From Oenanthe sinensis (Eukaryota > Streptophyta > Magnoliopsida > Apiales > Apiaceae), in assembly GCA_028671895.1 (NCBI GenBank), contig JAPMAC010000221.1:8742001-8806000 (forward strand): 64,000 nt of DNA. The letters run 5' to 3'. Positions 24,161 to 35,187 of the stretch are shown in pieces. The notes beneath the pieces were generated by a model. It had not been told where the DNA came from and searched no databases. It saw nothing but the letters and a program-made list of their open reading frames with translations. Position 1 is the first letter of the stretch. Each line of letters opens with the position of its first letter. The translations under genes were made by a program, and so were the position numbers.

Positions 24161-24339
24161 TAACTTTTTTGCTAATCAAGCACTGCCCTAGTGTATCATC
24201 TTCTCTCTACCTAATTAAGTCATTATTTTGGTTTATAATAATCCTTCATAATTTCTAAATGTAGTGACATTTTATTGTTAGGAATCATGTTGTATGATGA
24301 TAACAAATTACCTAGAATTATAATTTTGATATTAGTTTT

Positions 24340-24770
24340 GTAACTGGTCAATGGATATGCGATCTATAAATATCTATTGACTAGGAAACTATTTATCAGT
24401 TGAAGTTGTTGTTAATCAACTGATAAAATAAATTGTAACAGTGATTTAGAATTCTTTTTTGTTATCAATTGATTGTAATATGTCGATGGATGTCATCATC
24501 TAATCAACTGATGTTAATTGGCTTCAATTGATATCTCATCAACGGATGTGAAGAATGACTGACAAAGTGTAAATATTTTAAGTCAGAATTCTATTAAATG
24601 AAGTGATCAACGGATAAAGGAGTCAATGGATATGGATGATTAATCGATGGATAAAAGGGTAACAAAATTCAAATCAATGGATCTCCATCAACGGATAAAA
24701 GAATCAAGGCAATCAACGGATAAAAGACAATCAATGGATATAGAAATCGATGGAAGCTCAAATATCCATT
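24340..24770 (+). repeat. Motif array in B2 LTR (tcaayggat, some tcaaytgat)
   Basis: About fifteen copies of tcaacggat, tcaatggat, tcaactgat and tcgatggat occur in about 430 bp, and continue beyond the insertion at 27257-27345 (tcaatggataacttatccattgatgg). Compared with B1, the third-last position is predominantly g rather than t across the array. Confidence 0.8.
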
Positions 24771-25117
24771 GATGCATGATTAGTGCATATTTTTGCATAT
24801 TTTTATACCTATTTCGTGTTTGACTTGGTATTTTTAATTAACTAATTTGATGCATTTTCATAATTTTGTAGATATTTGATTAAATAATAAGAAAAGAAGA
24901 AAAAAATGAAGAAAATTAGAGAAAAGAGCAAGAAAGGAAAAGAAATAAATTTGAGCCAAGCCATCAAGCCATTTTCAAGTCATCAAGTCATTTTCAAGCC
25001 ATCAAGCTTTACTTGGAGCCAAAGCAAATGACAAGTGGATGGATAGAGATGAAGGACTAGGATTTACCCAATACACTAATTTTATCCTATAAATACTCAT
25101 TTTTTCTCATTATATTC

Positions 25118-26542
25118 TGTTGGAAATGACGAAACTGTATAAATAGTAATCGTGATAACTCAACACTAGAACAGGACAAGTAAATAATACTACGATTACA
25201 TAGAAATCAGCAAGACATGAAGACAAGGCAAATACAGTGAATCAAGACATTAGAAGAAGTTTTGAAGTCTACTACAGGTCACTGAAAGAAGTTCATTTAT
25301 ATGTTCATGCCTCAGTGAAGAATAATGTTTAAAGACTTTCAGGGTTTCAGAAGTGTTGAAGATTCAGTATAGCAGTGCCACTAAAAGATTTCAGTGTAAC
25401 AGCATTGATTGAAGATAGACAGTGTTTGAAGCATAGGAATCTAGAAGAATTGAAGACATGGTAAAGACAGAGGTTAAAGAAGACAGCTACAGTCTTGAAG
25501 TTATACTCACTGACAATCAGTGAAGAATAGGGAATGAAGTATTCAAGATTGTAGTAGTAATGAAGACGTTGTCGAAGTACCAGAAAAGATTCTAGTGAAG
25601 TTACATTGTTTATTAACAGTTAATGTTCGAACCACTTATTGGGAAGCCACATTACCAATTGAACATGGTAATCTATTCAGAAGCAAGAACCCTATCAAGA
25701 CTAGTCACTTATGAACCAGACCGTTGCATCAAGTGTCAGGACATTGATAGCAAGTTTATGTCAGTAGTAGAGATCCATGTTCAAGAGCTTGTTGAAGAAT
25801 ATTGAAGAAGCTAGGGAAACTTGCTCATAAAGGTTAATCCACAATTAGTCACTAAAGAAAGTCAACATTCGATGAGTGCATATTTGCCAAGGCAAATGTC
25901 GATCCACAGCAGATCGAGATGCGGATCGAGATTGATTATTAAAGGTAAAACATTGCAAGGCAAATGTCGATCCACGGCAGATCGAGATCGAGATCGAGAT
26001 TCTCACAGATCGAGATCGAGATTCTCATAGATCGAGATCGAGATGGGTCCAGGCCGAGATCGAGATGCAGATCGATATGTAGCATTTAATGTTCAAGGGA
26101 CAAGTGGCTTATTGTGAACGGTTGATCCAGAGTGGTTGGGAAAGTACTTTTTGTTAACGAGTCCTGATTGGGCCACGTACACAAAAAGGACAAGATCAAG
26201 TCTACAAGTCATAGATTACAAAGTAGTATAAATAGAAGTACTTGTGTAACATTTCAAGAGAGAGCATTGAACGCAATGTAAAGCAATATTGAGAAAAACA
26301 CTTGTAATAGAGAGGGAGTATATTCACAGAGCTTAGTATCATTTACTCCTCTCTCTTTACTTCTGTTGTACTATTGTAATGAATGTTATAGCAAATCCTT
26401 CAATGAATATAAAGATATATTCTTGAAATTCTGTGTTGATTTATTACATAATATTTATTGCTTCTCATTGCTTCTCATATTCCTTAAATCGTAAAAAGTT
26501 GTATTCACCCCCCCCCCCTCTACAACACATTTGGACCTAACA
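25118..26542 (+). mobile_element. Solo LTR S1 (copia, relative of element A) inside S2, with 5-bp TSD
   Basis: It starts TGTTGGAAATG, ends GGACCTAACA, 1425 bp, flanked by tattc on both sides (25113-25117, 26543-26547). It has a TATA box tataaata at 26227-26234 and a pyrimidine run ttcacccccccccc before the end. U3 aligns by eye with the LTR of element A (shared tcactgaaagaagttcat and gaaccagacc). At the place of A's cgacggtt array it has gatcgagat repeats. The internal region was lost by LTR-LTR recombination. Confidence 0.9.
25897..26077 (+). repeat. gatcgagat motif array in solo LTR S1
   Basis: At least ten gatcgagat/gatcgatat units lie in 180 bp, some contiguous (agatcgagatcgagat). A longer unit starting aggcaaatgtcgatccac occurs twice (about 25889 and 25960). 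It occupies the U3 position that holds the cgacggtt array in element A. Confidence 0.85.
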
Positions 26543-27980
26543 TATTCTCATCTTTAGTTTTACCCTAATTTTAGTAGTAGTCTCTCTTTTAATTTTCTAG
26601 ATCTAGTTTTTAGTTCTCTCAAATATTGTAAACACTTTTCATATTAATGTAAGTCTTTATTTTCTTTTATACTAGTCTCCATCTTCATATTTTATAAGTC
26701 TTAGTTTCTTTTATGTTAGTCTCCATTTTATTTTCTTTAAATTTATGGCTATGATATCTTTCTAAGTACCATAAGTTGTATACTTGGGAAATGAAAGGAG
26801 CCATTTTAGATTAATATTCTAGATCTAGTTTACTTCATCTCTCTACTTTACTCCTTAGTTTTACTTTTTTTTATCTTGTCATGAGCCCTTTAAATCTCTA
26901 TTTTAAACGTGGGTTTAATGATTTTAGATCTTTAAATTTGTTATTGTAGGTTCTTGATTCTAGATTATAGATCTTAGTTGCTCTTTCTACTTGCATCTTG
27001 TCTTCTTTCTTTTTAAATCTACTTTTCTTTTTTATATTTTGTAGTTGAGCTCCTTACTAGATATCAATTCTATTATTGGGTTTGATTCACATACCTTTTA
27101 TATTTACTTTTTTTTCATCTTTAATTTACATATTGTTCTTATCTTTTATGTTTGAGCTTTCAAGGCTCAAGTCTTTACTTTTACTTTTAATAATTTTTTG
27201 TGTTATGATATCTTTGAAAATCAACCAAGTTGAGTTTGGAGAAATAAAATGAGCCAATTGATCAATGGATAACTTATCCATTGATGGATAAGCAAATAAG
27301 ACTCAATTGATAAGTTTCACAGCATTTATCAGTTGATCAAAATTTTCCAAAATAGTTAAAGGCAAATGAAAGGGATCTTTGCAGAAGTCTAAATCAATGA
27401 AAGACAGTTCTGTCAGAACTGTGAAGACTTTCAAAGGAACACAATCTTCAAGCAGAAGATCAAGACAAAGACTTGTCTAGAATAAGGTAAAGGCCTATGA
27501 AGATTGTGAAAGTAGGTACATTCTATTTTAATGTAAACATTGTAAAATGTATTTTATGCATTTTTATTAATCGATAGAAAATATAAGTAGAAATGAGATC
27601 CTATATATAGTTTATCAGTTCATTGTAGCAAGGTAAGAGAAAAACAAGAACAACACATTAGAGAAAAAGGATTATTTTGTAGTGCTTTATCTTAGTTCAG
27701 TTCTTTAAACATTGTAAGCAGCTTGGTTCTTAAACCAATGATAATTTGAAAGAAAAAATATACATTAGTGAAAAAACCAATCCACTAGTAATTTTAAAAA
27801 GATTTGTTTTCAAGCTGTTCCTTTTAATTCATCCAGTTCTATCTTTTATTTAATTCTTCAAACTGTCAAACATTATTATAGTACAAACTTATATCTGCAA
27901 GAATTTGGTAAGAATTCTTAAGTTTGTATTAAACCCCCCCTCCCCTTCTACAAACTTGTCGTACTAAAGGGAAATAACAA

Positions 27981-27992
27981 TTGGTATCAAAA
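27981..27992 (+). other. Element B2 primer-binding site (degenerate)
   Basis: ttggtatcaaaac starts one base after the LTR end. It matches the initiator tRNA-Met site TGGTATCAGAGC except for two mismatches. Confidence 0.8.
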
Positions 27993-28036
27993 CAAACTTT
28001 CAAAACATAGAAAGTAAAGATCCAAGTACATCAAGT

Positions 28037-29295
28037 ATGGGCTAAAAGGATTCAAGTGTAAAGATTCCAGTATTGGATAACGATGAGTACTTTGCATGGA
28101 AAGTTAAAATGCATATGCATCTACTTTCTCTTGACCCTTCATATGTTAACTGCATAGAAAAAGGTCTTCATATTCCCATGAAACTGGTCACAGGTGTAAA
28201 TTCTGATGGAACTTTTGCATTTGACAAACATTTTTCAAAACTCATCACTGAATTCACATAAGAGGATGAAAAAGAAGTGCTTAAGGACAAAAAAGCCATG
28301 AAGATTTTGTTCAATGGTCTAGATAAAGATATGTTTAACAATATAATAAATTGCACATCTTCAAAAGAGATATGAGATACTCTTCAGACTCTTTGTGAAG
28401 TAACTGAGAAAGTCAAGAAAAACAAAATGTAACTCCAGATTCAAAAATATGAATCTTTTCATTTTAAGAGTGGTGAAACCATCAATGACACCTATAGCAG
28501 ATTTCAGAAGTTGTTAAATGTATTAAAGCTATATGGTAGAGTTTATGCAACTGAAAATACAAATCTGAAATTTCTCAGATCTCTTCAAAAAGAATGGAAA
28601 CCTATGATTGCTTTTATTCGACAATCTCATGACTTCAAGGACTAAAATCTTGAGAAACTTTATGGTATTCTCAAGACATATGAGTTGGAAATTCAACAAT
28701 ATGAAGAGATTGAGAAGAGTCAAAGAAAAGAAAAAAGTATAGCTTTGCTGGTTAAGAGAAATAAAGACAAGAAGGGAATCAGTGAAAGTGGTTGTGTAGA
28801 TGGATCTATCATGATAGCTGGTGATGCTGTTGAAGAATCATCCAAAGGAAAGAGTAGATGTGAAGAAAGTGAAGCATGCTCTCAGGATGATTTAGATGAG
28901 ATTGATGAGCACCTTGCATTTCTGTCAAGGAATTTCTCAAAGCTAAAATTCAAGAGGAATCCAAATGCTCAAATGTCTGGATCCCAGTTTAGAAATGACA
29001 ACTAAAATAAGAATTTGGTTGACAGATCAAGATTCAAATGCTTTAACTGTGGATTGGCTGGTCATTTCTCCAATGAGTGCAGAAAGCCAAAATAAAAGAA
29101 GAAGACAAAATCATATGAGGGCATTGACTATAAAAAGAAATATTTTGACCTTCTCAAACAAAAGGAAAAGGCTTTTGTAACTGAAGAGAAAGATAGAGCT
29201 GCTGAGGATAATGATTACGAAGAATTCATCAATCTAGCACTAATGACCAATCATGATGATGAATAGGCTAGTTCATCATCAAATCAGGGAAACAT
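28037..29295 (+). pseudogene. Element B2 gag
   Basis: It starts MG* at 28037 (third codon TAA) and follows the SIRE-like gag pattern: YFAWKVKMHMHLL, then INCTSSKEI, TYSRFQKLLNVLKLYG and FLRSLQKEWKPM. A coiled, charged segment follows, then an intact zinc knuckle (CFNCGLAGHFSNEC, near 29038-29079). Stops occur after residue 2 and at 28259, 28373, 28429, 28643, 29003, 29092 and 29263, mostly single-base changes in an otherwise continuous frame. Non-functional nucleocapsid precursor. Confidence 0.85.
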
Positions 29296-29580
29296 GAGGA
29301 AAAATCTCTGGTATCTAGACAGTGAATGTTCTAGGCATATGTCAGGAGATATGTCCCTGCTCACGAAGTTTGTGGAAAAGACTGGTCCATGAGTTATTTT
29401 TGGAGATAACAACAAAGATTTTATTCTAGGATATGGCTCTATTGCAAGTGAAAATGTTATCATTGAACCTGTAGCACTGGTTGATGGATTGAAGCACAAT
29501 TTGCTGAGTATTAGTCAACTGTGTGATAATGGAAATAGTGTGTGATTTTCAACTGGATCATGCATCATAACCAACATTTA
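29296..29580 (+). pseudogene. Element B2 pol stub: protease region
   Basis: WYLDSECSRHMSGDMSLL shows the copia protease site with Glu in place of the catalytic-loop Gly (DSE for DSG). The C-terminal part is VALVDGLKHNLLSISQLCD. One stop lies after KTGP and another near 29543. Similarity ends near 29580, a deletion breakpoint. Confidence 0.85.
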
Positions 29581-29951
29581 CTTTAGGCAGATTACATTTT
29601 TAACCTTAACTTGTTTTCTGCGTAAATGAGTGCATTTTTTAGCTTTTAACTTGTTTTTTGTGTAAAAGTCATGATTGTAACTTTATTTTTTTTATTTTGT
29701 ATAAAGTAATATGTATTTAATATGGCAGAATGGTGTGGAAAATGAACAATATTCCCAAAATATTTTCCCAAAATGATGTGCTAGTAATGATGTGGCAGAA
29801 TGAATTTTTTTAATTCGTGTGTTAATATGAATGCACGAGTGATCCATTTCATTTATTGTTTTGACATCCAATAGAAATTAGATAAGTGTTGTTTGTGAAG
29901 TGTTTTGGGGAATAATTTTGGAACTCTAGCATTTCTTTATAAATTCTAATA

Positions 29952-30245
29952 CTATTCCATCCATCTCATTATACATGTCACTTTTCAAAAAATTACGCAT
30001 ATTAAGAAATTCTAACATAGAAATTATTTTCCATTTATATCCATATTAATTGTATTAGTTGAAATAGTTTCAATGCATATTTGAATGATAATTTCATTTC
30101 ATTAATTATTAGTACAAGGACTAATACACTAGTTGAGGGTTATTTTAGAAATTTACTTATAAAATTACATTGGAAGTAGGATAGTGGACATGTATTATGA
30201 GACATTTTTTTCCCAAAAATGACTACTAATTTGGGACGGAAGGAG
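29952..30245. mobile_element. Degenerate Stowaway-like MITE
   Basis: TA-flanked (29950-29951, 30246-30247). It begins ctattccatccatctca and ends tgggacggaaggag. Internally, tctcattatacatgtcac pairs with gtggacatgtattatgaga (30184-30202). About 40 bp at the right end have no partner, so the hairpin is asymmetric. No coding capacity. Confidence 0.65.
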
Positions 30246-30601
30246 TATCTCAATTTCAAAATAATAGTAACTTATTTTTCTTGACGCATGCAATCACTTT
30301 GATAAAAACTAATATTGGACATAATCAAACCTAACTAAACACCTGTTCAACCCAGGTGCATTTACAAATAATAACAAATTAAAAAAATTCAAGAATTTAA
30401 GAAATATAATTTTTGTTACATATAAAACAAATTCAATGTAAGGTGTAATGGTGGATGCACGTCAGAATGTCCTGTGATATCACTACGCAAGTTCAAAAGA
30501 ATATGAGTGGGAACCTAAAGCCCAACTAGGATAGTCATGTATATAGGAGAATTAATTATCTAAATAAACCTTATGTATAGAAAGATATTGCACCTACATG
30601 C

Positions 30602-30606
<5 letters not shown>

Positions 30607-30658
<52 letters not shown>
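30607..30658. repeat. (TA)26 microsatellite
   Basis: 52 bp of uninterrupted TA dinucleotides. A short open frame (YIYIYI) over it is an artefact of the repeat. Confidence 0.97.
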
Positions 30659-30660
<2 letters not shown>

Positions 30661-33517
30661 GCTAGCCATTATTACTCGTACGAAACACTCAAGCGTGCCG
30701 TAAAGTGCAATTACCAAGAGAAACGAAAATCAAGTTTGCGATTATTGTACTTGCACTTGGCCACTTACCATATTAAGTGACACATATAATTTTTGTAAGC
30801 AAAAACCTTAAATAATTTGTAGAATTTGTATTCATATAATTCACTATGTTTAAAATTGTAAGTTTCAAAAAGATATTTAGGTTGTATCTACTCGAGAATG
30901 AAATGTGAAAGAATTAAAATTAAAAAAGAAAAAAGAAAATCTATGGAGATAAAAAATGTTGGAAAAATAATGGATAAAATGGGAGTATAAATATTTTATA
31001 ATTAACATTGAAAAGGAAGGAGAAAGACTTGTAATTTATATAATAAGGAATAGAGTAAAAGTGGAAATACAAATTTTTAAAAAAATTCTCTAGTTATTAT
31101 ACATAAAAATATAAATTTCATTTCATTCCATTTGTTTAAAACAAAACACAATCATATTTATCAATTTTAGTCTGTTAATTAGTTTTTGCTTTTACAAAAA
31201 GCATGTGCGTTTACGAACTTTTGGGGTTCAATCTTTTCGAAATTATAATCAGTTGCCTAATTTTATTCTAGTGTTTTTTTATAAGCAATTTTATTCCAGT
31301 TACTAATAATATATGTTTAGGATTAATTGGATTTCAAAATAAACGTCGAAATTATTTCCAAATACAAAATGAAAACACCCTCTCTTTTAGGAGTATCCGC
31401 TCAAAATGTCGATTTATTTTTTTATACTCATTTGTAAGATTATAAATCAATTTATTAAAAAATATGTCCGATTAATCGACCTATATATCTCAACTAAATA
31501 ATTGGATAAACAGAATATCTTCTAGAACTCTAATATTTCTCTTAATATAAATTATATAGATCAATAGGTTTGAAATATTCATATACATGGCACTATAAGC
31601 AGACATCTTAAGCATGAAATTAATATGTACACGATAAAACTCGAGCATGGATAGTGGATCTTATAATTATATTTAAATTAAAGATATTGTGTAAACCTAA
31701 AGATGATAGTTACACTAAGATGCAAGTAGAAGTTGCATGCCTGATGTCATTTAACCTAACAATAATCATGATGTTCATGATGTTTGGCATTATTATAAGT
31801 TTGCCCTAGCTTGTCTTTCTAGATTTCTATTTGTCTAGACAAGGATAAGATATTCCCATTCATGATGTATGGTATTAGCACTTTAGCAGCCTATCAGTGC
31901 ATGCACCATTGTTCTAGCCTCTAGGCTAACCTAATTATAAGCTTATCTCTCTCTGCTTAATATTTCTTAATTAATAGACTAGCTCGTTGTTGTCAATTTT
32001 ATAAATTTTTAGATTTGGATCTTATACGAAGATCGAAGATTCATGCATGTATATATATATAAGTGCGTTGTACAAAACATTTTTAATATTTTATTTATGT
32101 GATTATATTATTTAATATTATATATAGATAGTAATATTTGTATATAATTTGTCATTTATTTGTTTTGCATTTGTGTTTGATGGGTGTGTTTTAAGAATTA
32201 TTTCCGAAAAATATGTGCCGACACTTGTTAATTTTAAAATTTTATAAAAAAAACAGTTTTCTATGTGTGATTCTTGTTTCGGTCACTATGCCCAATAAGA
32301 TCAATGCATTAGTATATTGCACATCTACAAAATCTTTATTTTCTATACACAGGGGCAAAATAAGGGGTTGGCCTAAACTCGAGGCTAATCTTCAAAAATT
32401 AAAAGATAATTTATTTTTCAAATCATAATGTTTAGTTAAAAATTAGTAAAAAAATTGTTTTGAGCACCCGTTAACCTCCGAAACTCAATAATTTATTTGT
32501 TTAAAACTTTCACCCTTGGATATCTAAAAATCGATGCACTCCAACCTTTTTTCCCATTGATCTTCTGTATTTGTCGGGTCGAATATAATAAATCTCTTAT
32601 GTATAGTTTTACATGATTATTTTTATTAATAATATCATTGTTGTGAATGTCCTTACATTCAGCTAAAATTTTACATAATAATTTTAGAAAATTATTTTAA
32701 CTAAAAATTTTACATATCACCTTGGAGATGCTCTTAGCCCCGTTTAGTTAAAAATCCATATTCCGTCGCTGTCTATACATATCCAAAGAAGAAGAAATGA
32801 ATAGCAAGAGATTCCAACTTGGCAAATTGAGATAAAATGGATGCTACTATTGATACAACTGTTTAGAGTTGAAACATATGCAATTTTACTCTTCTAGTTA
32901 TAGGATTTCTTCATTTTAGTTATAAGGTTTCCAACCTTCACTTCAATCAAATTTGGTTCTTGAATCACTAGTATAATGGATGTGCTAATAGTTTCTTCCT
33001 TTCTATTTATCAGCTTTCTCTGTAAAATATCAAGCTCATAGATTTTCAGTACACTATATTATTATCTGAATATGTTAAGGATATATTTATTGATTCCCTA
33101 AATGTTATAGTCCAATGTTTGGAATAGTCTGGCGGTGTTAGCACAGACTCCTTTTTTTATCTCCTTATAGTGTAATACTTAAAATGAAATGTGAGGATGT
33201 CTAGTATGTTCTCTTTAACCTCCTGAATTCCTACATTTATGATCTCAACGGATTCCCACATATTTAGCATTTACAATTCATCAAAGATTGAATGTCAAAT
33301 AATCATGAGATTCAATTAAAGACCCGTATCTAAAGAAACCTTTTTTTTCTAGCATTTGAATATTAAGTGAAATCCTATGAAGTAAAACTTTAAGTAATTA
33401 AATGCAACATCAACTATAGTGTCTTTTGGAATGAATTTAGGACTAAAATAATTATTTTCAGAAATTTTTGAAAATATGGGATTTATACCTTATCAAGGGA
33501 CCCTAGAGATCTCAATC

Positions 33518-33615
33518 TATAAGGTGATCATTAATAAAATTTTAAATGAGATTTTTAAGGTTTTTTTATAAGGTGATAGTTAATAAAATTTTAAATGAGA
33601 TTTTTAAGGTTTTTT
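33518..33615. repeat. 49-bp tandem duplication
   Basis: Two adjacent copies of a 49-bp unit starting tataaggtgat differ at only two positions (gatcatt versus gatagtt). A simple slippage or repair duplication in AT-rich DNA. Confidence 0.9.
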
Positions 33616-34552
33616 GTTTGACTTATATTTCTACAATCATGAAGTAATATTATTTTATTTATTTTTTAAAATTTTAAATCTTCTCAAAAGTCTATGCATG
33701 ATATAATTTTAAATCTCCTTAAAAAATATTTAAGATTCTATATCGTTGACAAAAATATAATAACATTTTTATAGAGGACATGAATATTCCGAAGTGTCTT
33801 GTAAAAATATTATTTGTTTCACATCCCCATTATGATTTTTCAATTTATAGTAATTATTATTAATTAATAAAAATGAAATACTATATGCGAGTCTAACGTA
33901 ATTTTTAATTTTTGAGACAAAAATTCTTTAATGTGATGTTTGGTTAATTTATCAATTATTAAAAACAATATTATTATTTATAACCAAATCAAGATACATT
34001 ATATCCATTTTTATTCAAATTAATATTTATACTTGGTCCTAATTAATTTTAGTTTTTTAAAAAAAGTTGAAGAATTGTAAATTATTTGATCTATATAAAA
34101 ATGTTTATCAATATTTTTTTTAAAATATTTCCAAGATTCTTTAAAATTATCCGTGATTTTTTACTTTTCTTTATTAAGATTCTTCAAAAATATAAAATAT
34201 AGGTGGATTTTACAATAGAAAATATTAAGCACTCGTGAAAAATTCTTTTATATAATTTTATATGATCTTTTATTTCTAAATAAAAAATATTACAAAGTAG
34301 TCATAAAAAATAAATTAAAAATATTTCAAATAAATTTTAGATAAATAAGTTAAGCAATTTATATTATAAGAAGGTAATATAAAATTTAAATTTTAGAGCA
34401 AAAAGATAATATAAAAATTGATTCACATTAAATAATGAAAGGAATGTGGAATATTTTAAAATTAACAATATAAAAAATATGGTAAGTGTATTTATTCTGT
34501 CTGAACTAGCTCTCATGAAATATATGGAATAAATTAAATAAAAGATTTCAGT

Positions 34553-34915
34553 TGTTAGAAATGCAAACACTGATGCTGTTAGAGAATATCACAAACAGAG
34601 TTTATTGAAGAACAGAGTTTATGCTAATGTCATCAGAGTATGTAAGCTGTCAACAGAGTTTACTCAGACAAAGTTTAATCAAGACAGAGTTTAAGCAAAT
34701 CAGAGATTATAAGTCAATCAGTGATTATAAGTCAATCAGGGATTATGAAGATCAGAGTTTGTCAAAGAAGGAAATAGATAAATCAGAGATTGATTAGGAT
34801 AAAGATGGAAGTGTCTTATTACAATTCAATTACCTTTCTGAAATATATCCTTATCAATATCCTTGTTGTATTTGATTTTGTAATTGTGTCTATATAAACA
34901 CAGAATTAGGTTAAC

Positions 34916-34952
<37 letters not shown>

Positions 34953-35140
34953 CATAATTATCATTCTCATAACCTAGCAGTTCTTAAGAACTTTATTTTT
35001 TTTGAGAGAGTTTTGTATTAAGTTCATCAAAAGTTAATACAAGTCAGTACTTCTTTTAAATACTTGTGTTCTCAGTTGATTGATTTGACACTATTATATT
35101 CAACCCTCCATTCTATAATAGTTTATTATCTGGGAAATAA
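34553..35140 (+). repeat. Element C1 5' LTR
   Basis: It starts TGTTAGAAATGC and ends ctgggaaataa next to the PBS (the final ca appears lost), about 588 bp. TATA box tatataaac at 34891-34899, a (TA)14 run at 34922-34949, and ttcaaccctccattcta near 35100. From 34594 to 34800 it holds about ten cagagttta/cagagatta/cagtgatta motifs. Confidence 0.88.
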
Positions 35141-35153
35141 TTGATATTAGAGC
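35141..35153 (+). other. Element C1 primer-binding site
   Basis: ttgatattagagc matches the tRNA-Met site TGGTATCAGAGC with two transitions (g to a, c to t) as expected from deamination. Confidence 0.8.
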
Positions 35154-35187
35154 AGACAATTAATTGCAACTTAAAGATCATATAAAC

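Larger units (their letters stand above)
24773..27256. mobile_element. Solo LTR S2 inside B2 LTR, with 5-bp TSD
   Basis: The insert runs from TGCATGATTAG to AAATGAGCCA (TG...CA) and is flanked by attga on both sides (24768-24772 and 27257-27261). Without the nested S1 and its duplicated target it is about 1054 bp. A TATA-like ctataaatac sits near 25088. No coding sequence, PBS or internal region, so it is best explained as a solo LTR. Strand is probably plus from the TATA position. Family unknown, possibly gypsy. Confidence 0.75.
24276..27979 (+). repeat. Element B2 5' LTR, interrupted by nested solo LTRs
   Basis: It starts TGTTAGGAATCATG and ends GGGAAATAACA, one base before the PBS. Removing the insert 24773-27256 and one 5-bp target copy leaves about 1215 bp, comparable with the 1124 bp of B1. 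The pyrimidine-rich attaaaccccccctccccttcta occurs near 27930. The left and right parts continue the same tcaayggat/tcaayugat-type motif array across the insertion. Confidence 0.88.
24276..29580 (+). mobile_element. Copia element B2, 5' part (LTR, PBS, gag, start of pol)
   Basis: The order is LTR, PBS, gag, protease. Element-like sequence stops near 29580 in the middle of the GAG-pre-integrase region, with non-matching AT-rich DNA after it, so about half of pol, any accessory ORF and the 3' LTR are deleted. SIRE-like by gag wording, same family as B1 by LTR ends. Confidence 0.85.
29581..34552. other. AT-rich non-coding region
   Basis: No ORF with family resemblance. The two short frames of 60-71 codons at 30598 and 32213 are, respectively, microsatellite-derived and unremarkable. 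It contains a Stowaway-like MITE, a TA microsatellite and a 49-bp tandem duplication, listed separately. A near-repeat of cttaacttgttttctgcgtaaa occurs twice at 29600-29665. Confidence 0.6.

Noticed and set aside
25623..26030. Two short ORFs in solo LTR S1 (one with DRDRD/RSRS repeats)
   Set aside because: Produced by the gatcgagat repeat and LTR sequence, not genes.
25897..26077. CRISPR-like array
   Set aside because: Repeat units are short, unequally spaced and partly contiguous, in a plant LTR. No spacer structure.
26505..26520. Run of about twelve C as a G-quadruplex or special signal
   Set aside because: It is the expanded pyrimidine stretch found near the end of most copia LTRs in this window. 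A single run cannot form an intramolecular quadruplex by itself.
30598..30780. ORF starting with YIYIYI
   Set aside because: Translation of the (TA)26 microsatellite.
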